From contig OX621252.1 in NCBI GenBank assembly GCA_951640165.1, positions 27,983,934-28,047,933 on the forward strand: DNA of 64,000 bases, read 5' to 3'. Source of the DNA: Pseudoips prasinana. Lineage: Eukaryota > Arthropoda > Insecta > Lepidoptera > Nolidae. The notes under the pieces are model-generated. The model had not been told where the DNA came from. It made no database searches and was given only the letters and a program-made list of their open reading frames with translations. Below, piece by piece: positions 8,522-18,690 of this stretch; position 1 is the stretch's first letter, and each line of letters starts with the position of its first letter. The position numbers and the translations under genes were made by a program.

Positions 8522-11419
8522 CTATATGGGTACAAGATCTCCAGCGAGCAATGTGCAGGTAGGAAGTGAGAGCCAGACGTCTTTGTCATCGATGTACTCT
8601 TTAGTGGTGTAATAACCCCTAGCCATAAGTATACGTTTAATATGTGTTTTAAAACTTGTGTCAGGCAGATCAGTAATTTGAGTAGGAAGCTTGTTATAAA
8701 ACCTAATACAATTTCCTAAAAATGATTTATTAGTTTTGCTTACTCTAAAGCCTGGCATGGCTAGTTTGTTTTTATTCCTAGTATTTATATTATGCAGTTC
8801 ACTTTTCTTTTTATAATTATGAATATTTTTTCTAACAAACATTATATTCTGATATATATATTCCGATGGCACAGTAAGTATATTTATTTCTTTAAACAAA
8901 TTTCGCAAAGAATCGCGACTGCCTAAACCATAAATGGCTCTGACTGCTCTTTTCTGCAATACAAAAATAGTACCTATGTCAGCCGCCGAACCCCACAGCA
9001 GAATGCCATACGACATAATGCTATGAAAGTACGCGAAATACACTAATCTAGCAGTTTGTTCATCAGACAATTGCCTTATTTTCCAGACAGCATAGGAAGC
9101 CGAACTTAATTTACCTGCTAACTTTTCAATCTGAGGACCCCATTGCAATTTTGAATCAAGTGTCAATCCTAAAAATACGGTCGATGGGACTAGATCTAAT
9201 ATTTTCGCATTAAGTGCAACTGTTGGTACAATTTGAGTTACATTCGGCAATGAGAACCTGATGCATTTAGTTTTCCCTGCATTTAACAAAAGATTATTTG
9301 CCGAAAACCATTCTGATATAAAGCTGAGTGTTTTATTATGCTCAATAAGATCTTTATCCTTTCTATTTACTTTAAATATGAGCGAAGTATCATCAGCGAA
9401 CAAAACTATGTCTGATACTTTCTCTACCAGATAAGGGAGATCATTTATATAAACTAGAAATAAAAATGGGCCCAATATAGATCCTTGGGGCACCCCCATT
9501 TTCACAGCATGACGTGCCGAAGTGGCACCGCCTATCGAAACCATCTGTTGTCGCCCCGATAAATAGGACATCACAAGATCAAGAGATGTGCCAGATATTC
9601 CATAGTACTTCAGTTTAACAACGAGCGTACGATGATCAACGCAATCGAAAGCCTTAGAGAGATCACAGAAAACTCCCAGCGCATCCTGTGATCCCTCCCA
9701 AGCCTCCAATATTGACCTAATTAATGTGCAACCTGCATCCTGAGTAGAGCGGCCCCTTGTAAACCCGAACTGCTTGTTATGCAATATCTCATTCACGTTA
9801 AAGTGCGACAACATTTGGCTGAGCATCAGCTTTTCAAATATTTTACTTAAAGCTGGTAGTATTGAGATAGGCCTATAATTCGTGGCATTTTTTGAACAAC
9901 CTGCCTTGAAAATGGGTATTATCTTACTTATTTTCATTAAATCGGGAAAGACACCATCACTTATACAGCCATTGAAGATGGCTGCAAGAATTGTAGCAAT
10001 GTTTAGTATGATTGATTCAATTGCTTTAACAGACAGTCCCCACAAATCTTCTGTGCCTTTCCTTTTAATACTCTTAAAAGCTTTTATAATATCATCACTT
10101 GTTACGGATTTAAAACTAAAGTTAGGTAGAGTTTGTTTTACGCTTTGATTTAAAAAGAGTTCAGCCACATCTGGTGATGATGCGAGACACTTAGTAATAT
10201 CCACGGGTATATTTGCAAAAAAAGCAGCTAAAAAATTGGCAATGGTAAGCTTGTCTGAAACCAGTTCATCACCAATATTCAATACTAATGTTTGATCTCT
10301 TGATCTACTTTTACCAGTTTCAGTATTAATTATTTGCCAAGCTGATTTTATTTTATTATCAGATTTTTTAATTTTATCTCTTATATATAAAGATTTAGCT
10401 TGAATGCAAACCTTTTTAAAAATTTTTGAATAATTTCTAACATAATTAATGAAATTGACATCAGGGTTATAGGACCTTCTGTCATACAACTCATATAAAA
10501 AATCTCTACTCAGTCTAATGCCTTGAGTTGCCCAAGAACTAAATTTTATCTTATTACTGTCAACCGTTATGTTTTTTATTTTACAAGCTTTATTAAATTC
10601 TTTGCAAATACAGTGGAATAATGTAGTGTACATATCGTTAGGCTTACTTTTGTTTGGCAATAGATGGCACAAACTATTCTCCAGGTTGTTACTGAACTTT
10701 CCCAAATTAGATTTTGTTAAAGGTCTAAAACTAATTTTTTGTTTATTTATATTTATCTCATTTTTTATCTTTACTATTTGGCATTTATGGTCAGAGCGAA
10801 CACCAGCCACCAAACACTTCTCAGAGACATCAAAGTTGGTAATTATGTTATCAATGCAAGTAGCAGATGTGGGTGTGACTCTCGTGGCCTCAGAGAACAA
10901 GCATTTAAGGTTAAAGGACCGAAATACAGATAGAAATATGTTTATTTCAGGTGAATGTGCTAAAATGTTCATATTAAAATCACCACATACAAGGATTTTT
11001 TTTTTACTTTTAATTTTCCTAAGAATGTCTTCTATTGTTGCTGTAAAAAGCTTTAAATCGGATGCTGGTGGTCTATACACACATATTATACAATAAAACT
11101 GCGTCTCTACACATGCCACCTCACACACACGCTCAATAGATAGTTGGCATATATCTTTACGTTCTTTAAATTTAATTTGGTCTCTAAGTAGTATCAGTAC
11201 TCCACCACCCTCTGCCGAAACCCTATTATAAAAGCTGGCGACCCTATAGCCACAGACACTAAAAGCCATCTTGTGTGCCTTCAGCCATGTTTCTGTAAAA
11301 CAAAGGATATCTATTTCATATTTTTCATTAAAAAGTTCTATGTCTAGAATTTTGCCAGAGAAGCGGTTTATATTTTGATGTGATAGAATTAGAAAGTTAT
11401 CACACTTCTCTATTGTCAT
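8522..11419 (-). CDS. LINE ORF2: APE endonuclease plus reverse transcriptase
   Basis: 965 residues, intact; it nicks target DNA and reverse-transcribes element RNA. Endonuclease at about 10-218: QNINRF (15-20), TETWL with E43, YRPP (115-118), GDFNMN with D147 and N149, CIDN with D190, and SDH (209-211), all expected APE residues. RT at about 495-770: NYRPIS (514-519), CDLSKAFD with D586, GVPQGSILGP (642-651), FADD (674-677). The C-terminal part (KSFLG...FYNKLP) is the cysteine-poor tail seen in many arthropod CR1/Jockey LINEs. No RNase H domain is recognised. The ATG is at 11417-11419, two bases after the ORF1 stop (TAAGCATG), which suggests coupled termination-reinitiation. The clade call beyond CR1/Jockey is not certain. 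Confidence 0.93.
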   Translation of the reverse strand: MTIEKCDNFLILSHQNINRFSGKILDIELFNEKYEIDILCFTETWLKAHKMAFSVCGYRVASFYNRVSAEGGGVLILLRDQIKFKERKDICQLSIERVCEVACVETQFYCIICVYRPPASDLKLFTATIEDILRKIKSKKKILVCGDFNMNILAHSPEINIFLSVFRSFNLKCLFSEATRVTPTSATCIDNIITNFDVSEKCLVAGVRSDHKCQIVKIKNEININKQKISFRPLTKSNLGKFSNNLENSLCHLLPNKSKPNDMYTTLFHCICKEFNKACKIKNITVDSNKIKFSSWATQGIRLSRDFLYELYDRRSYNPDVNFINYVRNYSKIFKKVCIQAKSLYIRDKIKKSDNKIKSAWQIINTETGKSRSRDQTLVLNIGDELVSDKLTIANFLAAFFANIPVDITKCLASSPDVAELFLNQSVKQTLPNFSFKSVTSDDIIKAFKSIKRKGTEDLWGLSVKAIESIILNIATILAAIFNGCISDGVFPDLMKISKIIPIFKAGCSKNATNYRPISILPALSKIFEKLMLSQMLSHFNVNEILHNKQFGFTRGRSTQDAGCTLIRSILEAWEGSQDALGVFCDLSKAFDCVDHRTLVVKLKYYGISGTSLDLVMSYLSGRQQMVSIGGATSARHAVKMGVPQGSILGPFLFLVYINDLPYLVEKVSDIVLFADDTSLIFKVNRKDKDLIEHNKTLSFISEWFSANNLLLNAGKTKCIRFSLPNVTQIVPTVALNAKILDLVPSTVFLGLTLDSKLQWGPQIEKLAGKLSSASYAVWKIRQLSDEQTARLVYFAYFHSIMSYGILLWGSAADIGTIFVLQKRAVRAIYGLGSRDSLRNLFKEINILTVPSEYIYQNIMFVRKNIHNYKKKSELHNINTRNKNKLAMPGFRVSKTNKSFLGNCIRFYNKLPTQITDLPDTSFKTHIKRILMARGYYTTKEYIDDKDVWLSLPTCTLLAGDLVPI

Positions 11420-11421
11420 GC

Positions 11422-12825
11422 TTACATGTTTAAACTACTAACTAAATTGATTTTAATAACATTACTAAAAGATGGTATAAAAAGTGACTTCATCATACTA
11501 CTTATGACTGAGTTAATATGTGCCGCTACTAAACTTGCAAGTATGTTCAAAAATTTTCTTGAAACAGTAACTGTACTCATGGTTACCCTACAAGAATCTA
11601 TAAAACTATTTGTGTCCAAAAATATAAATTTATCACTATAATGGCTAACCAAAAACTGTAGGTGCATATTTAGCTTGTGGATATAATTATTTGTACTATC
11701 AGGCACATTGGACACATAGGGGAAGGCACACAATATTATCTTATTACAGTCTAATTCTAACATCTCAGTGAAACTATCTGTAATGTCTTTTTTCTTTAAG
11801 TTTTTACAATTTCCTACCATTAGAGTTATACATGATTTGGCACTGTGTTTATTCTGAATTAATTTATGTATTATATCTTTATAATGTAATCCTGGCATAC
11901 AATAGTTGACAAAGGAACAATTCAGCTTATTACAAAGCAAGGTACCAAGGCCCTTACCCATTTCATCGGAATACAGTATGGAGCTATGTTTAGTAATGTC
12001 ATTTTGTGGAGATACTGGTGACTCTGATCCCAGCTGTGTGTATGACTCCACTACTGCACTACTGGTGTTTATCGGTTCCAATGTCCTATTGCTTTCAGGA
12101 TTACACTTTCCAGCTAGCAATTGCATTTCATTTTTGTATGACTGGAAACTGTGATATGAGATTGCTAGGGACTTCTCAAGAGTTTTTATCTCAGAAAGCA
12201 ACGACTGAGTGTCTTTTTCATAAATTAGTTTGCTATCCTCTAATTTAATTTTATAATTTTCTAATTTGTTTAATAATGCCCTATGTTCTTTACTTAGTTC
12301 AAGTATGTATTGTTTTAGCTTGTCGCTACATAAGGAATTAATGCTTGGCTGGCAGTCTACACAGTCATCGCTAGTCAAATCAATGGTCACCGTTGTATTA
12401 ATAGGGAGACCCACCGGACTACAACTGGCCAACTCGTCATACAAGCTCTGATTAATGGAGGCTACTGGACAAGTTGTGTTTTTTACATAATTTGACAACT
12501 TCTCATTACAATTAATTAATTCTAATTCAAGATCTCTAATTTTGAACAGTGCTTCTTCATATAACACTCTACACTTATCAAAAGACTCTGTCTCCGCATG
12601 CAGTCTGTCTCGCTCTTCAATAGTAGACTCTAGTTGGTGGTTGAGTTTCACAAGTTCTCTTTTCAGTGATGTGTTACTATCAATGACCCTTTTTATCTCT
12701 ATCTCATTCTCCTCACGCTCCTGTTCAAGTTTATGACACTGATCTTGGTATGTCTGTAAGTCCTTGAGAGCTGATTTCAACTTATGTTCAGCTACTTGAG
12801 TTGCAGCCATGCTTCGGGTCTGCAT
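11422..12825 (-). CDS. LINE ORF1: coiled-coil protein with C-terminal esterase-like region
   Basis: 467 residues from the chosen start MQTRSM. A longer frame begins 22 codons upstream, but its leader is hydrophobic and unlike ORF1 proteins. ORF1 proteins bind element RNA. Residues 12-115 and about 168-238 form two heptad-rich coiled coils (for example EQEREENEIEIKRVI). The C-terminal region (about 283-440) resembles the SGNH-esterase fold of CR1 ORF1: SDEMGKGLG (286-294) at the block I place and GNCKN (338-342) at the block III place. The catalytic-serine GDS motif is not clear, so activity is doubtful. No zinc knuckle or PHD finger is seen. The stop lies two bases before the ORF2 ATG. Confidence 0.75.
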   Translation of the reverse strand: MQTRSMAATQVAEHKLKSALKDLQTYQDQCHKLEQEREENEIEIKRVIDSNTSLKRELVKLNHQLESTIEERDRLHAETESFDKCRVLYEEALFKIRDLELELINCNEKLSNYVKNTTCPVASINQSLYDELASCSPVGLPINTTVTIDLTSDDCVDCQPSINSLCSDKLKQYILELSKEHRALLNKLENYKIKLEDSKLIYEKDTQSLLSEIKTLEKSLAISYHSFQSYKNEMQLLAGKCNPESNRTLEPINTSSAVVESYTQLGSESPVSPQNDITKHSSILYSDEMGKGLGTLLCNKLNCSFVNYCMPGLHYKDIIHKLIQNKHSAKSCITLMVGNCKNLKKKDITDSFTEMLELDCNKIILCAFPYVSNVPDSTNNYIHKLNMHLQFLVSHYSDKFIFLDTNSFIDSCRVTMSTVTVSRKFLNILASLVAAHINSVISSMMKSLFIPSFSNVIKINLVSSLNM

Positions 12826-13469
12826 GATGTGAGGTGAATGAGGATGGGCTGAAAACAAAGAGAGGGTGAACAGAAAACTAGACAGAAACAAGAGGTTAAG
12901 ATGTATTTGAAGTCAAAGGAGTGAGATATGAAAAATAAACTACAGAGATCTATAGGTAGAAATAATATAAGTAAGTATATACAAGACAGATGGGCAATTA
13001 ACTTTATAATAGATTTATAATAAAGCAACACTTAAACATTTAGTTACAAACTGTAGTGGGGCACTTTTAACTTTATCTATATGACACCTAATCAGAGTTC
13101 ATTACTAGGGTCTAGTCAAGTTAACTTAGTATGTGTAGATAGGAATAAATTTATCGAATGCCAATCTTATATCAGTATAGTTAAGGAGTAATTGAAGTGT
13201 GTGATGTCTGTAGCCAGCTAATTAAGTCGTCGAATTTGCTTCCACAATGTACGTCAAGCAAATGGAGACAGAATATGGCAGTGTGAAATTGGACGTGACT
13301 CACACCAATGAGTCGAATAAATGTTTGGTTAGTATGTATGTGTAAAATAAAGAATAAGTAATATACTCCCCGGGATTTCACACAAAAGTTTAAACTTAAT
13401 CGTTGGACACGAGCAGCGCAGTGACAGACAGCTGATGCGTCGACAGATATCAGTTGTTTCGGGTAGATA

Positions 13470-13682
13470 TACGTGACATGACAATATTAATGTTTATGGG
13501 GTTAAAAGTGTTATAATGCAATGAGTGGGAAGAATAAAAATGGGTATGACAGACGTGACATTATTAATGCAGCACTAGATATTAAGGTGATGTTTTCACT
13601 GTTTTTGTTGTTTATATTTGCAACAATTAGTAGTTTAAGTAGTATAATACTTGTTTAAGTTGCCATACGTACAATCAGTGAT
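13470..13682. other. no feature recognised
   Basis: Sequence between the assumed LINE 5' end and the next SINE. The real LINE 5' end could lie in it. Confidence 0.4.
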
Positions 13683-13890
13683 ATTTTTTTTAAAGACTAC
13701 GCCCGCACTAGGGAATCTAATCTATCTAATCCCTGTGTCTCGGGGTACTTTACAAGTATATAATAGACAGACACAATTACATCCAGACTCAGAACAACTA
13801 GCACACACATAGTTGTCCGGCGCGGCACTCGAACCCGTGACACGAAGCGACGAGGCAACTGTCTTAGCCACTGTGCCATAAGTGCAGTCA
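13683..13890 (-). mobile_element. SINE-C copy 1
   Basis: Reading the minus strand, a tRNA-like head (A box TGGCACAGTGG, B box GGGTTCGAGTGCC) is followed by 'ttgttctgagtctggatgta', 'aaagtaccccgag' and a 3' end 'gcgggcgtagtcttt'. A better-kept copy lies at 62.57-62.77 kb. Confidence 0.8.
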
Positions 13891-13983
13891 ATTAGTGAAA
13901 TGATTATCTATCTTATTCTAATTCGTAAGAATAACAAAATGCTTGCTATGTAGCTGACGGCATAGAATATTGCCACGCCATCT

Positions 13984-14021
13984 CTACTCGTGGTGGGGAT
14001 CTCCACACCCACCACGGGTAG
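13984..14021. repeat. short GC-rich hairpin
   Basis: Arms ctactcgtggtggg and cccaccacgggtag pair over 14 bp with one mismatch around a 10-nt loop. Function unknown. Confidence 0.5.
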
Positions 14022-14050
14022 GGATGGGATTACTATATTTTATGATAGGT

Positions 14051-14304
14051 ACGGTCACCGTAGCCTAGTTGGTAGTACTCCTGCCTACGAAGCTGGTAGT
14101 CCTGGGTTCGAATCCCGGTAAGTGCAAATATTTGTGTGATGAGCACGAATATTTGTTTCTGAGTCATGGATGTTTTCTATGTATTTAGGTATTTATCTAT
14201 CTATATAAGTATGTATATCGTCGCCTGGTACCCATAGTACAAGCTTTGCTTAGTTTGGGGCTAGGATGATCTGTGTGACATTGTCCCTAGATATTATTAT
14301 TGTA
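14051..14304 (+). mobile_element. SINE-A copy 2
   Basis: Full head, body and ATT tail, with A box TAGCCTAGTTGG and B box GGGTTCGAATCCC intact. Closely matches copies 3 and 5. Confidence 0.9.
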
Positions 14305-14324
14305 AATCATGTCACTAATTTTCT

Positions 14325-14555
14325 GTGACAGATATTCCCTCGGGCAGACATATACAAGTCGTCCCGAAGGAATTTCTGTCATAGAACTGGCAGCAGGGTC
14401 TATCTGTGTACTATGACCATCATACTGCGATCACCAACCGGTCTACCAAGCGTATCCCTTCGTATGATAGACACAAATCCATTGTGGAAATCTTTTGGGG
14501 AGGCCTTTGACCAGCAGTGTACGTCATTTGGCTGACATTATGATAACAACAAAAT
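14325..14555 (+). repeat. Rep-G relic
   Basis: 'tactatgaccatcatactgc' and 'gatcaccaacc', then 'tttggggaggcctttgacca' and 'gcagtg', reproduce the second half and 3' signature of Rep-G in diverged form. Confidence 0.5.
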
Positions 14556-14559
14556 TGCC

Positions 14560-14690
14560 AATATTCTTTCAATCGCAACATAAACATAGCTAGTGTTAAA
14601 TTAAGTATCTTGTTCATGTTCCAGCGGCTGGAATATAAAACGGTGCACGTTCTGCAAACATTGGTTCACAAGTGTTTGATCGTGTAAAGT
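14560..14690 (+). promoter_or_regulatory. possible TATA-type core promoter
   Basis: A TATAAAA at about 14634-14640 is followed about 30 bp later by 'ggttcaca', a possible start site, with a GC-richer stretch between. No reading frame that would need it is recognised downstream; a repeat begins at 14790. Weak. Confidence 0.2.
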
Positions 14691-14699
14691 AAACAATTT

Positions 14700-15193
14700 G
14701 CTAGACTTGGCGTATAGTCTTAGTGATCGGTTGTTCCGGACCAAACTAGATACAAGGACAATTATTTTACTCTGTTACTATGTAGCTGTGTGGTGACGGC
14801 GACAAATATCAGAATCAGAATATCATGACCCCATCTCATCCCGTGGGGGGCGTAGAAGTCGACCCGAGGGAATATTTACCAGAAGATGGGCAGCAGCTTC
14901 CTTCTGAGTATTATGACCATCTTACTGCGATCGCCAACCCGCCTGCTAAGCGTGGCGATTATGGCATATCACCTCAAGATAATTTTTATGGGAGGCTTGT
15001 CCAACAGTGGACTTATTTCAGTTGTAATGGTGATGATAATGATGATGACTATGTAGCTGTATCTACGAAACTTTCAGTGACTGCCGCATTGGTATAAGGA
15101 CCAGTAGTAGATTTGGCAGCATAGTCCTAGCGATCTGTTGTTTTGGACTAAGCTAGATACAAGGACAATTGTTTTACCCTGTTACTAGTTATC
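14700..15193 (+). repeat. diverged direct repeat (14700-14788 and 15108-15193) around a Rep-G copy
   Basis: Both copies contain 'agatacaaggacaatt' and a form of 'gtttta(c/t)ctgttacta', preceded by diverged 'agtgatcggttgtt' and 'agcgatctgttgtt'. The pair lies on either side of the Rep-G insertion, but it is more diverged than Rep-G's own target duplication, so it is older. Confidence 0.6.
14777..15060 (+). mobile_element. Rep-G copy with 13-bp target duplication
   Basis: The short non-coding element (about 14790-15047) begins near 'gtggtgacggcgacaaatat' and ends in 'gatgatgact'. It is flanked by the exact 13-bp repeat ACTATGTAGCTGT (14777-14789, 15048-15060). That duplication and the simple-repeat tail are the marks of target-primed retroposition. 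The open 90-codon frame across it has no known homology and is not thought to be a gene. Confidence 0.8.
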
Positions 15194-15239
15194 TATTATA
15201 TTTTGTTTGACTATGTATCTCATTTGTCTAGTAATATCG

Positions 15240-15602
15240 TCCTGATCAATTTTCGGCCACGGTGGCCAGTCTCAATGGAGACTAGCCATCTACGCTGGAC
15301 AAATTTTAGTACACATGTATGCGTTGAAATACAGGGGCATTTTCTGTTCCATCATTCTTATGATATAGGATATATATAGGATAACTGGTGTGTCACCACC
15401 GGAGGATTTCAGGTATAGAACCAACGGCTTTACGTGCTCTTCGAGGCACGGGGTTCTTATACCGCAAACTCCCAAACTTCGGGCTGATACTAAGAAATTT
15501 GTCTTTACAGATTAATTTCCTAAAGTTACTTTTTAGCCTGGCCCGAGATTTTATCCCAGGAGCTCATAGTCTGCAGTTGAATAGGCTACTGCTAGACAGG
15601 CA
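15240..15602 (-). mobile_element. SINE-E copy (degenerate)
   Basis: On the minus strand, a decayed tRNA-like head lies at the high end. The body then carries 'cagcccgaagtttgggagtt', 'aagagcacgtaaagccgttg' and an end 'ggccaccgtggccgaaaatt'. It matches the cluster at 40.16-40.95 kb. Confidence 0.7.
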
Positions 15603-15604
15603 CG

Positions 15605-15790
15605 CTTCTGCCCATTCTCTGGTATATATTCCTTTGGGACGACGAATATGTACCCGAGAATATATATACAAAAGAATATATATCAAAGAACAGGCAGCAG
15701 CACCTGTGTCTAGTATTACTGCTGCGATCACCAACCCACTCATGATATGGGGTGGTGATATTCAAGCTGTGAGGCTGACGCACCTCATAT
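15605..15790. repeat. inverted Rep-G mosaic
   Basis: 'cattctctggtatatattcc' is Rep-G in reverse. It runs into 'aggcagcagcacctgtgtct' and 'ctgcgatcaccaaccc', which are Rep-G forward. This points to a rearranged pair. Confidence 0.45.
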
Positions 15791-15840
15791 CACAAAGCAC
15801 ACAGTTAACATCATATCAACGTCATAGGTCAAGTCGTTTT

Positions 15841-16447
15841 TAGGGTTCCGTAGCCAAATTGCAAAAAAAGGAACCCTTATAGATTCGTCATGTCACCCTT
15901 ATAGATCTGTCCGTCCGTATGTCACAGTCACCTTTTTCCGAAATTATAAGAGCTGCACTGTCGAAACATGGTAAGTAGATGTATTCTATGGACCGCTTTA
16001 AGATTTTCTCATAAAAATAGAAAAATACCAATAAAATTTGGAGGTTTCCCATACTTAGAACTGTAACTCAAAAAAAAAATATTCATCGAACCCATACATG
16101 TGGGGTTCTATTATCTATCTACGGATAGGTCTTCAAAAATGATAGTGAGGTTTCTAATATTTTTTTTTTTGTAAACTGAATAGTTTGCGCGAGTAACACT
16201 TCCAAAGTGGTAAAATGAGTGTGTGTCCCCCCTGTAACTTCTAAAATAAGAGAATGATAAAACTGAAAAAATATGTGATTTACCTTACCATGCAAACCTC
16301 CAGCAAAAAATGGTTTGAACCAGATCTAGAAAGTAGTTTTTTTAATACGTCATAAATTGAAAACCGCAATTTACCTTTCATTCAATCAACTCAAATACCT
16401 GCTGCTACGAAACCCTTCTTGGGCGAGTCCGACTCGCACTTGGCCGC
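15841..16447 (-). repeat. Rep-H, a long dispersed lepidopteran-type repeat
   Basis: Begins 'tagggttccgtagccaaatt' and ends 'gagtccgactcgcacttggc'. The end, read in reverse (ggccaagtgcgagtcggact), is the same as the start of the element at 57.27 kb, so the two share a terminus. No coding frame. I recognise the sequence type as common in moths and butterflies but cannot name the family. Confidence 0.6.
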
Positions 16448-16927
16448 TTTTGAAAGTTAGCGTTTAGTGAACCTTTAGTTTTTATATAAAAAAATACAAA
16501 TAAAGTGCCTCTGGCTAACTTGAGGCTACGGCAATAGGAGTAGTATAAAAATATCTACATATTCTTTTATTTAAACCAACAAAAGTATTTGTATAAACAA
16601 AAATTATGATACATCCCAAAAATTTCTCAAACAACCACCTGATCATAATCTCGGCCAGAGGCGCCCTTGGGAAATCTGCTCGCGTCTCATGTCACAACTG
16701 AGATATGAAAGGCTTGGCTATGACTAATGCTGGTTTCATCTAGATGAGGCAAAAGCTTCCCGGATTATGCCCGACGTGTTACTGCGTTTGCAACTTGCCC
16801 GCTCAGTTCAAATTTATATTCAAATTAATTTATTTTTAGTGACAACTATCATGTTATTATGCTCCTTATTTATAACTGACTACAAGAAATAAGAGTTTAT
16901 CAATTCGTCAGTCAATAAATTTTATTT
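16448..16927. other. no feature recognised
   Basis: Includes a GC-richer patch at about 16640-16810 with short frames on both strands and no recognisable domain. Confidence 0.5.
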
Positions 16928-17186
16928 GACGGGTCGTTGTTGGTAGGTACTTGCCTTTTATGGCGCACGTCGTGGGTTTGATTCCCACCCAGAAGAAATA
17001 TTCGTGTGCATGAACATGTATGTTCGTCCTGAGTCTGGGTTTAATTATCTATATAAGTATGTATATACAAGAAAAAGAAAAATAGTAGGTATAATAATAT
17101 GCAGTATTTCAGTTATCTGGTTTTCATAGTACAAGCTCTGCTTATTTAGGAATAAGATGGCCGTGTGTGAATAATGTCTACTAGGC
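16928..17186 (+). mobile_element. SINE-B copy (diverged)
   Basis: The tRNA-like head has B box GGGTTTGATTCCC. The body is 'gtgtgcatgaacatg', 'tcctgagtctggg' and 'catagtacaagctctgctta', and the 3' end is 'agatggccgtgtgtgaataa'. Confidence 0.8.
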
Positions 17187-17375
17187 TCGCGGTCAGTCCA
17201 TAGATAGGTGAGCACCAAAGTTGTTTAATTTCAAAGCGTCTCTGAGCTTCGGAGAGCACCTTAAGCTGTCGGTGCCGGTTGTAGTCAATAGACAACAGTC
17301 GTTAAGCCTTGTCCGAGGTTGCTAGGCGGCTTGAACAACTCTGGCAACCTAACCACTTCCCATACGATAAGTAAG
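17187..17375 (-). repeat. Rep-F copy
   Basis: Reverse of the family at 49.1 kb: 'gcggtcagtccatagatagg', 'gagcttcggagagcacctta' and 'ggttgtagtcaatagacaac', ending 'cccatacgataag'. Confidence 0.6.
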
Positions 17376-18124
17376 TATTATATTCATATCAGTTGTCATA
17401 AATATAATTTGCAGTTATGTTTTGTTAAACAAGTAATTATTACACTAATAATTGTATTAGTTCGGGAACTGACAGATCCTGCTACTACTGTATATAGATG
17501 ATAATATGGATGTAATATAGATTTTTTACGGCTTTTGCCGCTCGAGTACACTGGCGGTCATACAAAATAAATACCTAAAAAGTTAAATGGCATTTTAAAT
17601 TGTACTGTATGCCAAACAAAATTTTAAACCTTGAGTAACATCATTTTAATTTTCGAATGGATTTCTACTTTTTTTTAATTGAAACACCCTATGTTTCTTT
17701 CTAATAATTTAGCTTTCTATAGATGTAAACATTTCTAAAATCAGTGACGTAATTTTTAAGTTAGTCTGTTAAAACAAACATACAAAAAGATATTATCGCT
17801 TCATTAGATTAGTTCCAAAATACAAGACTAATAAAATTTCTGAATCCAATTTCAGGAAAAAATCACCTTTCCTTTACTTTCCATTTTCCATTCAAGGGCA
17901 TTGCCCGTAAACCTTATCAATCAGGGGTCCTCCTCGTAAATAATATAGGAGCCACTCATGTTTACCACCGAACGGTCTACATAGACGGACATTGAAAAAC
18001 AACGGTGTAGGCTAGGCCAGTAAACCAAATTACTGTCCGTAATAAAAAATTTAGACTTCCGTGAGTTGTGGTACCATGCAAGAAAAAAGTTTTCATAAAT
18101 ATTGAATAGTTTTTTTATTTATAT
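17376..18124. other. no feature recognised
   Basis: AT-rich DNA with no repeat or coding signal that I can support. Confidence 0.5.
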
Positions 18125-18300
18125 AAGAGGTCGACAAACGAGCAAGTGTGATGATAAGTGATCACCGCCGCCCATATGTGTTACTCAATTGTTAGACAAA
18201 CCTCTCTTAGGCTTTAAGCCGCTGATTGTGAAAAAGCACAAAAAATACACTTACAACAACAGAGGGGTCGCGGGTGGGTTGCCGGCCTTTATAAGAGTTA
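18125..18300 (+). repeat. Rep-I copy
   Basis: 'agtgatcaccgccgcccata', 'acaacaacagagggg' and 'gttgccggcctttataag' match the second copy at 61.77-61.95 kb. Non-coding, common in lepidopteran intergenic DNA. Confidence 0.55.
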
Positions 18301-18589
18301 AAATAGGTTAGTTATTTAGTTCAGTTAATATTAGTCTCTTGACCTTGACCAAGTTAAAATTTTGACTGCCAAAAGTTAACAGTCCTTATTTTAGATGTAG
18401 GGTTTCGCGTGTTGTGGTACTTGTGAAAAATACTGTTGGAAAATATCGAACTCTATCATATGATTTTTTTTTAATCGATTCTTCTAGAATTAAATTTTAA
18501 GTACCAAAAATTACAGGCCGTATGTGTTTCTCGTTACAGGCAGCAGCTTCTTGTGAAATCATTATTGAAAAATTATCATATCAGCTGTA

Positions 18590-18690
18590 GATATAACGTC
18601 CACTGCTGGGCGTAGCCTATATCCACAATTTCGAGGGATGTATCATAATCGCCACGCTTGATAGTCGGGTTGGCGACCACAGAATCAGGA
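18590..18690 (-). repeat. Rep-G 3' fragment
   Basis: 'cgtccactgctgggcgtagc', 'cataatcgccacgcttg' and 'gggttggcgacc' are Rep-G in reverse. Between 18300 and 18590 nothing is recognised. Confidence 0.5.

Larger units (their letters stand above)
7836..13470 (-). mobile_element. near-full-length non-LTR retrotransposon (LINE, CR1/Jockey group)
   Basis: A two-ORF LINE with no frame break in either ORF. The 3' UTR (8521 down to 7836) ends in a TTTATT-rich tail. Fragments of the same 3' UTR recur on the plus strand at 24.05 and 35.94 kb, which fixes the 3' end. The 5' UTR continues above 12825. A CpG-rich stretch at about 13400-13450 may mark the 5' end, but no target duplication was found, so that limit is a guess. 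Intact frames suggest a recent and possibly competent copy. Confidence 0.9.

Noticed and set aside
9882..11096. Plus-strand open frames of 64-175 codons
   Set aside because: They lie opposite the intact LINE ORF2 and show no domain.
11426..12736. Plus-strand frames within ORF1
   Set aside because: Antisense shadows of the coiled-coil ORF1.
14825..15097. 90-codon frame MTPSHPVGGVEVDPREYLPE
   Set aside because: It lies inside the dispersed Rep-G element; the same stretch is broken in other copies, so it is not treated as a gene.
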